The notes under the pieces were generated by a model. That model saw only the letters and a list, made by a program, of their open reading frames with translations. It was not told the DNA's origin and made no database searches. Source: Bacteroidia bacterium (GTDB lineage: Bacteria > Bacteroidota > Bacteroidia > Bacteroidales > Paludibacteraceae). From it: DNA of 64,000 bases. The position numbers and the translations under genes are program-made. The stretch covers positions 26,883 to 90,882 of the forward strand of contig JAGKVE010000002.1 in assembly GCA_021152555.1 (NCBI GenBank), read 5' to 3'. The stretch's first letter is position 1, and each line of letters begins with the position of its first letter. This document shows positions 29,301 through 35,730 of this stretch, one piece after another.

Positions 29301-30213
29301 TTTCGCCTTCGCCGCAAATAGTTGGACGGCACCTATTAAGATTCAAGAGATGCAGGATGCGGACTTTACTAACGCAGAGAAGTCTATTTACATCTACCAT
29401 ACCGGTTCGTATGATAATTGGACCACTAATGGTGATCCTGTCAGCGCCAAAGATGGTGCGGTAGCGACTCTTCCGGGCCAGTATGCAGTTGTGCCGATAC
29501 ACTCATCGCCTTATCTGAGCGGAGCCGACTCTGTGATTCCGGCAATGCAGGGCTTCTTTGTTAAGACTACAGATGTAGATGCTACCCTCGATTTGGTATA
29601 TAACCGCGTGGTTTATGATGCTAAGTATTTCAAGACCTCTACCCAGCCGATGCGTGCGCCTCGCCGTGCGGCGGCAGACAATGCACCGGAAGTAATGGTA
29701 TTGACGGTTTGCGGAAATGAATTCGGAGGCGACCGCGTTCATATTCTCTCGCGTGGTGATTTCTCGGATAACTATGAGGACGGATGGGACGGACGAAAGA
29801 TTGAAGGGGATACGGTAGCGCCTAAGTTAGCGGTAGTGAAAGAGGGCGGTGAAATGGCTGTGGCGGCAATCCCGACCGCGGAAGAACGCTTCCTGTCATT
29901 CCGCGCAGGCGATGACAAGCAATATACCTTCACGTTCAATTACGAGGGCGAGACCATTTATCTGTACGACCGCGTTATGGAGCAAGCCACGGAAATAAAA
30001 ACCGGCAACACCTATTCGTTCACAGCGGATAATAAGATTGCTGCGCAGCGGTTCTTGATTACCAAGAATCCTCCTGCCGGTGTGGCAACTTCAACGGAGA
30101 ACGCAGAGGCCGGAGATACCAGACCCGAGAAAATTATCCATGAAGGAAATCTGCTGATACTCTATCGCGGGGAGGTTTATGATGCGCATGGAGCGCGCGT
30201 AACGCTAAAATAA
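20386..30213 (+). CDS. Giant pectate lyase (PL1) - InlB-repeat surface protein (3275 aa)
   Basis: Signal peptide MKNHRLLTLLCSLLFAFSSSAFA. Residues ~24-335 form a PL1 parallel beta-helix: NLIIRNLTFVGPG, WVDHCDFQDGCDGNFDNKNG (Ca-binding acids) and CKERMLRCRNASLHFLNCYW (catalytic Arg region). Many InlB/Listeria-Bacteroides repeats follow (~357-430, 605-838 and later; YTFLGYYTGADGAGTQYYD, YTFDGWFTAATGG), mixed with Fn3-like and Ig-like domains and several jelly-roll segments. From about residue 2485 the protein is paralogous to the end of the 2745-aa protein, including the Rossmann-like stretch (KDYDLLIVTDYLETPEG, KKPILSFEAYVAGN), and it ends LLILYRGEVYDAHGARVTLK. This is ten times the size of ordinary PL1 enzymes. 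A surface pectinase or pectin-binding adhesin is inferred; its GH105 neighbour 21 nt upstream fits. Confidence 0.85.
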   Translation: MKNHRLLTLLCSLLFAFSSSAFAAVTYCAPSAFGYGASATGGGSATPVLVSSVSELSNALNKGKNKVIIITANLTFTSMLSVQEGANVTLMGLPGVTLTSLQQDASSSGILYVKRFDNLIIRNLTFVGPGAYDCDGNDLLCFQDVTNAWVDHCDFQDGCDGNFDNKNGTDNVTVSWCRFRYLKAPKAGGKQTDDHRFTNLLGSSSSDKPNDGTFNMTWAYCWWDSGCKERMLRCRNASLHFLNCYWNSSVANYYIGPENADCYVEGCTFEGNPATNKIFYQNYGGTNGVKFIKSTATKGLPSDVSNRTVVTPTYSYTASTAAEAKTAVTNATCGAGATLTVTTSGAVSSSCDGSAPTMVTVTWDATTNGGTCSPTSSSVVSGSAIGTLPTATKSGYTFDGWFTAATGGTQINASTTVSANTTYYAQFTEDTGGGGGGSCSGTIYSAVTSATGNISIAASTSNLALNTSTHNTTVTGGSISVYNGQTSDMNLITSNGYCITNNNTYFRIDLDCPLQDGDVISVDVGKNAAERGVWITTATSRPSSAPACALTETGTGTALKTVTYTVTGSDAYYGKSTFYIYRATANSTYFNNINITRAGSTPPPATNYVLSYDENGGSGTMADVEQTGSSVTIAANAFTAPTGYSFLKWNSSMGGSGTDYAVGASITLTADLTIYAIWQPNKYTVTLDAGSGIGGTESVTATFNAAMPDITIPTRDGYTFLGYYTGADGAGTQYYDAAGHSTNAWTIAAPTTLRAAWVQSSAPEPTGNEFTITYNANGGSVTPSSQTQATEGASVTLPTPTRTDYTFLGWYVGATKIGNGGAPYTPTANMTAIAAWKQDCAGGGGPTTLADINFKDASWTGKTFSQGNTTTSDVINGIYFYSKNTDAAKQFSLADNTTNGLTFPNNNMSSGNYYFCIPLESGEIDGSITVTLKHGYSSKKASYRYVFVDGRDAYVNNNTNGGSGTTVSDVNDSDTEITFTVTASNANKKGHLIIGRSSSTYTQLYGVTVTTGGSGSTCYYVTYDGNGADGGYTNDPMAYSNNAEVTVLTNSFTKTGYVFQGWAETTAHRDAGTVDYAPGSKFTITADKTLYAVWAIPCTDPAAPTAFATTAVAGSTATFSITDDADAASYDLFYASGSPATPTDGTAATETVTTKTPTITGLTAATTYYAWVRAVCDADHKSAWIPLTGSSFTTTKLAPNSYNVGAAAEGECAGGMTAKITLSGSQVGVDYQLKKDGANDGSALPGTGSALEWTGKGSGVYTVWAVENATYTELQMNKTATVAVYPTTAITTQPALAVAAKINESYTVGTGMVAAGNELAYRWYTCGSTGTDTVFIPGATNATYSNPKAALGTYYYRVRVEGTCGEPVLSSIITVTVTSVVPPSEAPTISVHPVGATYCYGEPIADLSVEASGSGTLTYQWRKDGVDILGATSATYLPSEAGTCTYACVVTNAEDGKIAMSLVSNDAVVTINPAVATPEITQTGNTVNLATATAGATIYYTTDGSDPTPGSASGTSVSIVADCTVKAYAVKDGCESAIETFAATFDPTVKECAVLISYTLSGSGTASPTIPADENNLIGGAADYKVSTTSTDGGYKLNSDQYFGLTLASGQFKAGDKVTVTITKKSDIGDQGLYLTSSKTGAAVASIAAGDVVVGDNVFTLTADCAAIYVARNSNVNQNPYVKSISVCRTLTKYTVTFDKNNVSATGTMEPQSFYDGFAAKLTANSFSLTNYNFAGWATDPSGSKVHDDQKSVTMTGNITLYAIWEPAKYTLTNAVSPAGYGTVDVASVDNITPGTVTTSSANTYTVNGTTVTATHAAATAEYTYAFDSWSGLPATVTADAIVTANFTRTPRSYNVTLNTNGGTINAGNVTGYTFGTGATLPTDITKDDSEFKGWYDNSSFTGSAVTEISASETGDKEYWAKWIVCPAPNSGETIYRFVVKSSMTSGNVCATTDTDYPMTTSNAISELIGGTLTARVSNTNRLQYSSGAFTYKNGEGGVLRVDLDCPIASGDIIRFINSAASSGYNAYVRHTSASTSANQIILTENSPTITSVSIPDAFIGQTTLYIVRGANNNALISYFEIIRSCPVLLDANGGKVGGEDTKTVRGAIGDEVALPHAVKEGQFFKGWFTAPTGGVAVNNPYTIGGPVTLYAQFEDCPHDGTMYKFEVGTGLTDGSVTANDVDFEFTTANYLATMTGGTLTTGGSKASKVTITNNNAITITDNDAYVKIDLDCALKEGDVFKSSVGTNTVYVSKATSRTKTVELPIGTLVQTPIPAVLVGEKTLYIWKGSGSSNALTYFEITRPKQTLITLDATGAYNKYTTSVVATYEEAMPEIATLPVRTGYIFGGYYTGTGGTGTQYYDGMGYGVRNWDIEAQETTLYAYWITPCEAIPSLEKIVPEATIWDHKQVDMALVRLTCDYDTTGIHYSLLSASEGIPGCTYFYEDERIYIKGIPNLNNPSTVTKTITFTMTNDCSPASTYTVDATIRIYPASQKARIAYIVTGTKGGGFNEYSTGNASSSATLLTYLRTFYEVDCVNGYATKDPTAIANFYKDYDLLIVTDYLETPEGYTNAIGTLIDKKPILSFEAYVAGNNGSNWHIGSNPKDPSPAVQTMKILCAGHAIFGDAEGVDVINETDTTVQVLSAISGKGLQGFVINEAPDFIFLATARDAANNRDLIVCCERQVVFPARLLLYGINYNEMGNLSPAGKVVMHQMIEYLLMTDESKVADCSLVFDNGADNTDFDPAAYSGTGTKGDGLWSTAANWAPGYNIIPTPYHPTRIIAECHVDVDNAHAGSVKVNQGRDEHGNVIDGKIIIKPYGGLTIAGMVAKVNDTRYASPITIKAEDLLIEADETHNGSFVYGNKESDVNATVEFYSRASGAKTAGPVWQYIGIPFQAGKTAIAMYYEAWMCRWAEGSTDGLGGLWQWVKNEDVLLPFEGYCITQEAKKTYINSGKLNPPVTKTIVLDNRDNEGFAFAANSWTAPIKIQEMQDADFTNAEKSIYIYHTGSYDNWTTNGDPVSAKDGAVATLPGQYAVVPIHSSPYLSGADSVIPAMQGFFVKTTDVDATLDLVYNRVVYDAKYFKTSTQPMRAPRRAAADNAPEVMVLTVCGNEFGGDRVHILSRGDFSDNYEDGWDGRKIEGDTVAPKLAVVKEGGEMAVAAIPTAEERFLSFRAGDDKQYTFTFNYEGETIYLYDRVMEQATEIKTGNTYSFTADNKIAAQRFLITKNPPAGVATSTENAEAGDTRPEKIIHEGNLLILYRGEVYDAHGARVTLK

Positions 30214-30226
30214 GGGAGGGCATGCC

Positions 30227-30886
30227 ATGAAACGCTTCTATCCACCTATATTGATAGCCCTGATCGTACTGGCAAGCGGAATATCGCTGGTACGGGTGAT
30301 TTATCTGGTAATTCAATCACAGCGGATGCCGGTTATCACGGAGATTCCGGTTAGCCAGCCCTCTCCGGTGGCTATGCCGCATCTGCCTTTCCGCGGCCAT
30401 GCTCCCTTGCAAACGGTGGCTGTTGCCCCGATTCCTACAAATCGCGGGAAGACAGAAAGCATTGTTGCGATGCCTTCGTCCGGCGCGTTCGGTCTTGTCC
30501 GGCTAAGCAATGCGCGGGTAACGAATATAGGCAGCGGTACCGGCGTGCAAGCAGGCTATTCCGTTTCGACTACATCCAACTCCTCCTCACGGCGCGGCAT
30601 ATCCTATTCTTCCGCTACAGGTGTGACGATGCCGATGACCACGTTTGTGGCGATGGCTACCGCACGTCAGGTAGCGCAGCCTGCGGCAGCAGAAGCACCG
30701 GCAATGGCACGCATGGCTTCAGGACCCCGTAACGCACCGTCGCCACCGGTAATAGAAGGTCCTCTTCCCGAGGACAACCAGTTGGTGGAGCATCCGGAAC
30801 CTTTAGGCGATATCTTGTTACCGCTGATGATTATGGGGCTTGGCTACTGCGCAGTGGTAATGTCTCGGAAAAGAAAGAAAGTATAA
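30227..30886 (+). CDS. Small bitopic membrane protein with PLGD-TM-Lys/Arg tail, companion of the PL1 giant
   Basis: 219 aa starting 13 nt after the giant gene behind a purine-rich AAGGGAGGG. N-terminal transmembrane segment (FYPPILIALIVLASGISLV), a Ser/Ala/Pro-rich low-complexity middle, then EDNQLVEHPEPLGDILLPLMIMGLGY, here given in two parts: EDNQLVEHPEPLGD and ILLPLMIMGLGY. It ends MSRKRKKV. The end aligns with the protein at 18339 although the middles differ. Two such pairs in one window suggest a working unit of giant protein plus membrane companion. Possible roles are anchoring, secretion help, or being processed by an exosortase-like enzyme. None is proven by the sequence. Confidence 0.75.
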   Translation: MKRFYPPILIALIVLASGISLVRVIYLVIQSQRMPVITEIPVSQPSPVAMPHLPFRGHAPLQTVAVAPIPTNRGKTESIVAMPSSGAFGLVRLSNARVTNIGSGTGVQAGYSVSTTSNSSSRRGISYSSATGVTMPMTTFVAMATARQVAQPAAAEAPAMARMASGPRNAPSPPVIEGPLPEDNQLVEHPEPLGDILLPLMIMGLGYCAVVMSRKRKKV

Positions 30887-30890
30887 AACA

Positions 30891-30922
30891 AATGACCCGC
30901 ATTAACGCGGGTCATTGTTTTT
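30891..30922. terminator. Bidirectional intrinsic terminator
   Basis: AATGACCCGC (30891-30900), loop ATTAAC, GCGGGTCATT (30907-30916), followed by GTTTTT and preceded by an A-rich run. It lies between the convergent genes ending at 30886 (+) and 30921 (-), so it can stop transcription from both sides. Confidence 0.92.
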
Positions 30923-32750
30923 AGAAGCGGAAGGTTACGCCGGCGAGACAGTTGATACCTTGCGAGCGGTAACCGTAGTAAATCTCGTTCTTGCGGTGCA
31001 GCCAGTTATTGAGTTGGAAGAAGAACGTCAGGTTCGGTTTTGGCTCGGGACGGAGAACCATGCCATCTACCATTTTGTCATTTACCATTTTACCCTTTTG
31101 GCCTACCCACATGTTGTATTGTACTCCGAGATTGAGTTCGATGGTCGGTCTGAGCGTATGTTCCGTATAGGTGTTCGTTGTCCCGTTATACGCTAATGCA
31201 CGACGCGAGCCGGCAAAATAATTATCCGAGTAAAGCGACCAATGGCGGTCAATGCGGCCGTCAATCCGCAGACCTAATTCCCAACTCGGGCGGTCATATA
31301 CAGTGGTGTCGCTTTTCCATATATAATAGTCGCCGTTCAGATTGATACGCACGATATCGCGGTAGTGATAGTTCAGTTGCCCTCCCACTTTGCCGCGTTG
31401 GTAGTTAGCGAACGAATAATCGAAATCGCCTGCCTGGAACAGTTTCCTGTTGAGCGGAGCAAACATTGCCGAGTCGGTATTGGCAATGAGGTTCGTCTGG
31501 TTGGTCATGTAAGCATAGCCTCCGTGAATCTCCACTAACAGGTCACGGTGCGGACGGATGTGGAAACCAAGTTCCGCGTCCACAGGTGTGTAAGATGTAA
31601 AACGGTGGTCCATGATGCCGCGATGAATAAGACGGTAGCGGTTTGTCTCCATATACTCCTGCAAACTACCGGACCCGTGGTGTCCTAATATATCGGCATA
31701 GATAGTTAACCATTGTTTGGCAATCTGGGCTTCAAAATTGATATGAGGCGAGGGAGCGAAACTGAGGTTCTCTACGCCTGAAAGGCTATTATGCCCAGCG
31801 CCGGCATTCATATCCAGATTCACTCCTACGTGTACGCGCACGCGTTTTCCTTCATAAGCATAGTATGGTTCCAAACGGATGTCGTGACAATGGGAGTACA
31901 ATGAATCCGGTATGATATCCGCCAGGCCGGAGAGTTGCAGGATGTTGTTTTGTACGCCGACATTCATGCCCACATGGTGCTCATCGCTGTGCCAGTCAAA
32001 GTCAGCATGCGTTCGGATTTGATGTTCCGCTACAGCTCCGGGCTTTGCAAACAGCATATAACCCGTCTGTATGCGGTATTGTACATCTTGCTTTGGGTTG
32101 GAGCGGACGCCCACGTACGCCTCTACGGTCCATAACGAAGTCTTGTCCTTGTCGCCAACCACGCGCGGCTTGGGATAGGTCACGTTATTTCGTTCCCACA
32201 TGCCCGGATTGACCAGCGAGTAGTCATAAAAATGGCCGTACTTATGATAATATATATTGCCGCCGTTGACGCCGAAATATACAGCGCATGTGCTGAACGG
32301 GTGTTGGAAATCAATACCTATTTTCGTCTTGCTCAGCGTTGCTGCATCCCATTGACCGCGGTGATGCGCATAGATGTCTAAAATGGATTTCTTGCCGTCG
32401 TCTAAATGATAGCCGAAATCAAACAAGGTATTCGGATGACCGATAGCGCCGCGTATATATCCGTGGAAGGGCTCTCTGCGTTCAAAACGTGTAGGTTGTG
32501 ACAACAGCGGATTGAAACTTGCTCCGGGATTCACTTCTGCCGTATAGTCCGAGTACTTCACAGGAGTCGGTTCAAGCGTTGTTTCCACCACTTCCGGTTT
32601 GGTAGCCACCTTTCCGGCTGCTTGGATAACAGGCTGAAAATCACGCTCTACAGTCACGCTGCGGTTGAGAGTACTGTCCGACTGTGCATAAAGTACAAAG
32701 GGACAAAGTACAAAGTACAAAGTACAGATGATATTACTCCTCTTCATCAT
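30921..32750 (-). CDS. Outer-membrane beta-barrel protein (TonB-dependent-receptor-like barrel, no plug seen)
   Basis: 609 aa. The signal peptide (MMKRSNIICTLYFVLCPFVLYAQ) has its hydrophobic core encoded by a heptamer array at 32688-32727. A short acidic/Pro-rich region (VERDFQPVIQAAGKVATKPEV) leads into ~550 residues of alternating aromatic beta-strand sequence (YYHKYGHFYDY, GGQLNYHYRDIVRINLNGDYYIW) ending LAGVTFRF, a typical barrel C-terminus with a terminal Phe. No TonB plug motifs were seen and the length is short for a full receptor. It overlaps the TPR gene by 17 bp in the same operon; a TPR protein next to a barrel suggests an envelope complex. Function unknown. Confidence 0.72.
   Translation of the reverse strand: MMKRSNIICTLYFVLCPFVLYAQSDSTLNRSVTVERDFQPVIQAAGKVATKPEVVETTLEPTPVKYSDYTAEVNPGASFNPLLSQPTRFERREPFHGYIRGAIGHPNTLFDFGYHLDDGKKSILDIYAHHRGQWDAATLSKTKIGIDFQHPFSTCAVYFGVNGGNIYYHKYGHFYDYSLVNPGMWERNNVTYPKPRVVGDKDKTSLWTVEAYVGVRSNPKQDVQYRIQTGYMLFAKPGAVAEHQIRTHADFDWHSDEHHVGMNVGVQNNILQLSGLADIIPDSLYSHCHDIRLEPYYAYEGKRVRVHVGVNLDMNAGAGHNSLSGVENLSFAPSPHINFEAQIAKQWLTIYADILGHHGSGSLQEYMETNRYRLIHRGIMDHRFTSYTPVDAELGFHIRPHRDLLVEIHGGYAYMTNQTNLIANTDSAMFAPLNRKLFQAGDFDYSFANYQRGKVGGQLNYHYRDIVRINLNGDYYIWKSDTTVYDRPSWELGLRIDGRIDRHWSLYSDNYFAGSRRALAYNGTTNTYTEHTLRPTIELNLGVQYNMWVGQKGKMVNDKMVDGMVLRPEPKPNLTFFFQLNNWLHRKNEIYYGYRSQGINCLAGVTFRF
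32688..32727 (-). repeat. Heptamer array (ACAAAGT)x5 encoding a signal-peptide core
   Basis: Units at 32688, 32695, 32703, 32710 and 32717, with one 8-bp step. On the minus strand they read TACTTTG and encode CTLYFVLCPFVLY, the h-region of the barrel protein's signal peptide. Confidence 0.9.
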
Positions 32751-35730
32751 TCACCTCCATTTCTTCCGGTTTTTCGAGTTTGTCCAGTTCGGCGAGACGC
32801 GCTGTTATCATCGCAGGTATGTCATCGCCTTGGGTGACGTAATTCTGTTGCAGCACAAGCAGATACTGGCGTGCTTGGAAATACTCTCCGCGCTCATGGT
32901 TGATATCGCTTAGCAATACCAAGGCCCGCGCCAGCCAGTATTGTTGCTGAGTGTTCATTTGGGTGAACTCCATCACTTGTGCTTCCGCGTTTTCTAAGTC
33001 TTTCTGCTCGAAATAGCTCTGAGCCAGCAGATATTTGGCTTCCGCGCCTTGCGCCGTACGTACTTCTCCGGCGAGTGTCTGCAGGTCGGGCTGTGCCTTT
33101 TGCCATTGTTTGAGTGCTATATTCGCTTTTGCACGACCGTACAGCGCCTCGGCTTTCGTCTCTTCGCTCACAGGCGTGTCTTTTAGTATCTGCTCTGCGA
33201 TGTCGATTGCCGCTTGGTGACGGCCGAGTGCCTGGCTGCAACGCAGGATCCCTATACGGGCTGTCATACTGTTTTCGCGGCTTGATGCCAAAGCAAGCAT
33301 GCGGTAGAAGGCCTCCAACGCGCATGTGTAATCCGCCTTGTCATAGCATATCTCCGCCACGCGCGTAGCGGCTTCCTCCTGGTACGGGTTGGCGTTCATC
33401 TCTGCCAGCACACTGTATTGCGCCAAAGCATCCGATGTCTTGCCTAAACGGTAGTATGAGTCCGCCAGGTAGTAACGCGCTGTTGTGCAGTAACGGCCGC
33501 CGGCACAGTATTGAGTGATGTAGTTGTTCAACGCCACACTCGCTTTCTGGTATGCCGCTTGCATGTATTGCATCTCCGCTGCTGCGTACAGCAGGCTGTC
33601 CTCTTGCGTTGTGATGTTCATATTCATCTTCGCAAGGTTCTTGGTATACGCCAGGTACTCGTTCACGTTGCCGGACTCGACGTATAGCGCCTGCAGTGCA
33701 TCAAGGGCGGTATAGGCTTCTTCTGTTGCAGGATATTTCTCTATCGTCTGCCGGTATGCGGCTATCGCCTGGTCGTTCTGCCGCAGGTTGCGGTAAATCA
33801 TCGCGCGTTCAAGCGATGCCTTGCGGGCCAATGTAGAGTGGGGATACGAAGATAGGAGTTGCTCATAAGTGATGATAGCGCCCCGTTCGTCCTCCTGCTG
33901 GAGTTGTGCACGGGCGGTCTCGTACACGCCGTCATCCGCGTAATCGGATTTGGGATAGCGTTTCACCAGGTCGCGCAGCACACTTATCTTCTCTGCATAT
34001 TTATGCTGCAATCCGAGTGCATAGCCGCGTTGGAAAAAGGCGTAGTCGGCACCCGAAGCCTGCAGGTTGCTTACCTGTGTATAATAAGTAATCGCCTGCG
34101 GGAACTCACGGTTATTGAAATAGCAGTCGCCTATCCGGTTGAGCGCGTCGGCGTACGTCGGTTCGGTTGCCAATGCGTCGTCTATGTACGTTGAGAAGGC
34201 TGTACGCGCCTTGTCATACTGACCTTGCGAGAAATAGGTATAACCTTGCAGATAGCGTGCTATCGCGTAGTTTGCCGAACGCCGTGCGTCAGGGCGTGCG
34301 AAGAAGGTATTCAAGTCCTGCTCGCTGGAGGAATAACCGCGCAGCCGGTAGTTGGCTTCAGCGCGTACATAATAGGCTTCCGTCGTGTATTTGGGCGACT
34401 CGTTTGTATGCCGGATTACCTCGCTCGTCCACTCTATCGCCTGCTGCATCTTGCCTTGCAGGAAGTTATCCGCGCCCAACTGATAACGCAGGTATTGTTT
34501 GGTCTCCAGCATCTTAGGCGTCGGGTTATTGATGGAATCCAGTGTTGCAATCGCAGCCGCGTAGTTCTTGCTCTTCCTCAGCGCATCGCTGAGTAACTGA
34601 TAGATACTGTTCTCATATTTGGAATCGGGGAACTGGTGCAAGAAATCGTTGAATGCACGCACGGACTCACCCAGGGCGCTGGACGACTCATAGGTGCACA
34701 ATGTGTAGTTGTACGCTGCTTCCTCTTTGACTGCGGGCGTAATGCCGTAGTTGATAGCTGCCTGGAAAGCCAGTTTGGCTTGTTCGGGTTGCTTGAGTTG
34801 CACGTAGGCGTTACCCATTGTCATGCAAGCAGCCTCGGAGAGTGTGTCCTTCTCCTGTTTCATCTGTTTGAGGTATGTAACCGCCTTGTCGTATTCGCCT
34901 ACTTGGTACTCGGCTGTACCTAATATAAACAAGTCGTTACGTACGGGTTCCATCTCCTGCTCTTTTGCCCATTGTACGTATTGCTGCAATTGGCCAGCCG
35001 TTTGGGCATAGTCCTTTTCGCGGTAGTACATTTCACCTAATATGCGATGGAGTTCACCGTTATTGGGGCTGTCCGGGTTCCCGCGAAGAAGGGTCTCTGC
35101 TCGTTTTGTTACCTCTTCGTATTCTCCCTGCGCATAATATATTTGAGTCAGATAGTACGGAATAGTCTTTGAATAGGCAGGGTCTTTCTCTAATTGTTTG
35201 AAAGCCGGCAGGGCTTTGTCGTAGAGCCCTAATTTATACTGGCAGTATCCGTAATAGTAGGTACCGCGTGAAGCATACCGGCCGTTACTTTTGCTTAATT
35301 GGCCAAAGTAGATGGAGGCACGTTGGTACTCCTGCACCATCAGATAGCCGTACCCGCGATAGAAGGAGTAGTCTTCCTGATGGGGACGTGTCAGTACTTT
35401 CGCCTCCACTTGTTCCAATACCTTCAAGCCGTTTTTGTAATGCCCTTTTTCGATCTGCAGTACGCCCTGCATGAAATGCACCTCGTCAAGGAAGGTGGTG
35501 TAGGGGTATGCCTGCAGGTATGCCTTCAGGTCGCGTTGCAATAACTTATCGCGTCCGTCGAAACGGGCGGATAAGGCATTGTATTGCGTCTCCATCTCTG
35601 TTGTCTGGGCAGAGAGCGGAGTAAGGAATAAGGAATAAAGAATAAAGACACAAATGTTTCTGCCGATGGAAGCAAGTCTTTGCTCTTTTAGCGCAGCGGT
35701 CTTTACTCTTTGATCGAAGCGGTCTCTCAT
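32734..35730 (-). CDS. Large exported tetratricopeptide-repeat protein
   Basis: 998 aa from ATG 35730, chosen because it forms an ATGA overlap with the potD stop; an ATG at 35754 would add eight residues. The N-terminus is a basic segment encoded by the 23-bp element (RDRFDQRVKTAALKEQR), then a heptamer-encoded hydrophobic core (ICVFILYSLFLTPLSAQ). The rest is a long solenoid of TPR units (for example YYYGYCQYKLGLYDKALPAF, AIATLDSIN, YDKARTAFSTYID), perhaps 20 or more helical hairpins. Exported TPR proteins of this size in Bacteroidales usually act as scaffolds for envelope complexes. It is the fifth gene of the run potA-B-C-D-TPR-barrel, so co-transcription is likely though a link with polyamine uptake is unproven. 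Confidence 0.85.
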   Translation of the reverse strand: MRDRFDQRVKTAALKEQRLASIGRNICVFILYSLFLTPLSAQTTEMETQYNALSARFDGRDKLLQRDLKAYLQAYPYTTFLDEVHFMQGVLQIEKGHYKNGLKVLEQVEAKVLTRPHQEDYSFYRGYGYLMVQEYQRASIYFGQLSKSNGRYASRGTYYYGYCQYKLGLYDKALPAFKQLEKDPAYSKTIPYYLTQIYYAQGEYEEVTKRAETLLRGNPDSPNNGELHRILGEMYYREKDYAQTAGQLQQYVQWAKEQEMEPVRNDLFILGTAEYQVGEYDKAVTYLKQMKQEKDTLSEAACMTMGNAYVQLKQPEQAKLAFQAAINYGITPAVKEEAAYNYTLCTYESSSALGESVRAFNDFLHQFPDSKYENSIYQLLSDALRKSKNYAAAIATLDSINNPTPKMLETKQYLRYQLGADNFLQGKMQQAIEWTSEVIRHTNESPKYTTEAYYVRAEANYRLRGYSSSEQDLNTFFARPDARRSANYAIARYLQGYTYFSQGQYDKARTAFSTYIDDALATEPTYADALNRIGDCYFNNREFPQAITYYTQVSNLQASGADYAFFQRGYALGLQHKYAEKISVLRDLVKRYPKSDYADDGVYETARAQLQQEDERGAIITYEQLLSSYPHSTLARKASLERAMIYRNLRQNDQAIAAYRQTIEKYPATEEAYTALDALQALYVESGNVNEYLAYTKNLAKMNMNITTQEDSLLYAAAEMQYMQAAYQKASVALNNYITQYCAGGRYCTTARYYLADSYYRLGKTSDALAQYSVLAEMNANPYQEEAATRVAEICYDKADYTCALEAFYRMLALASSRENSMTARIGILRCSQALGRHQAAIDIAEQILKDTPVSEETKAEALYGRAKANIALKQWQKAQPDLQTLAGEVRTAQGAEAKYLLAQSYFEQKDLENAEAQVMEFTQMNTQQQYWLARALVLLSDINHERGEYFQARQYLLVLQQNYVTQGDDIPAMITARLAELDKLEKPEEMEVNDEEE
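35621..35648 (-). repeat. Heptamer array (ATAAAGA/ATAAGGA)x4 encoding a signal-peptide core
   Basis: Units GTAAGGA, ATAAGGA, ATAAAGA, ATAAAGA at 35621, 35628, 35635 and 35642. Read on the minus strand they encode VFILYSLFLT, the hydrophobic core of the TPR protein's signal peptide. Confidence 0.9.
35689..35727 (-). repeat. 23-bp element, 1.7 copies, encoding an n-region
   Basis: On the minus strand GACCGCTTCGATCAAAG is followed 23 bp later by GACCGCTGCGCTAAAAG, placed directly after the ATGA start. It encodes DRFDQRVKTAALKE. The same arrangement occurs at 38297-38333 in PotC. Confidence 0.88.
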
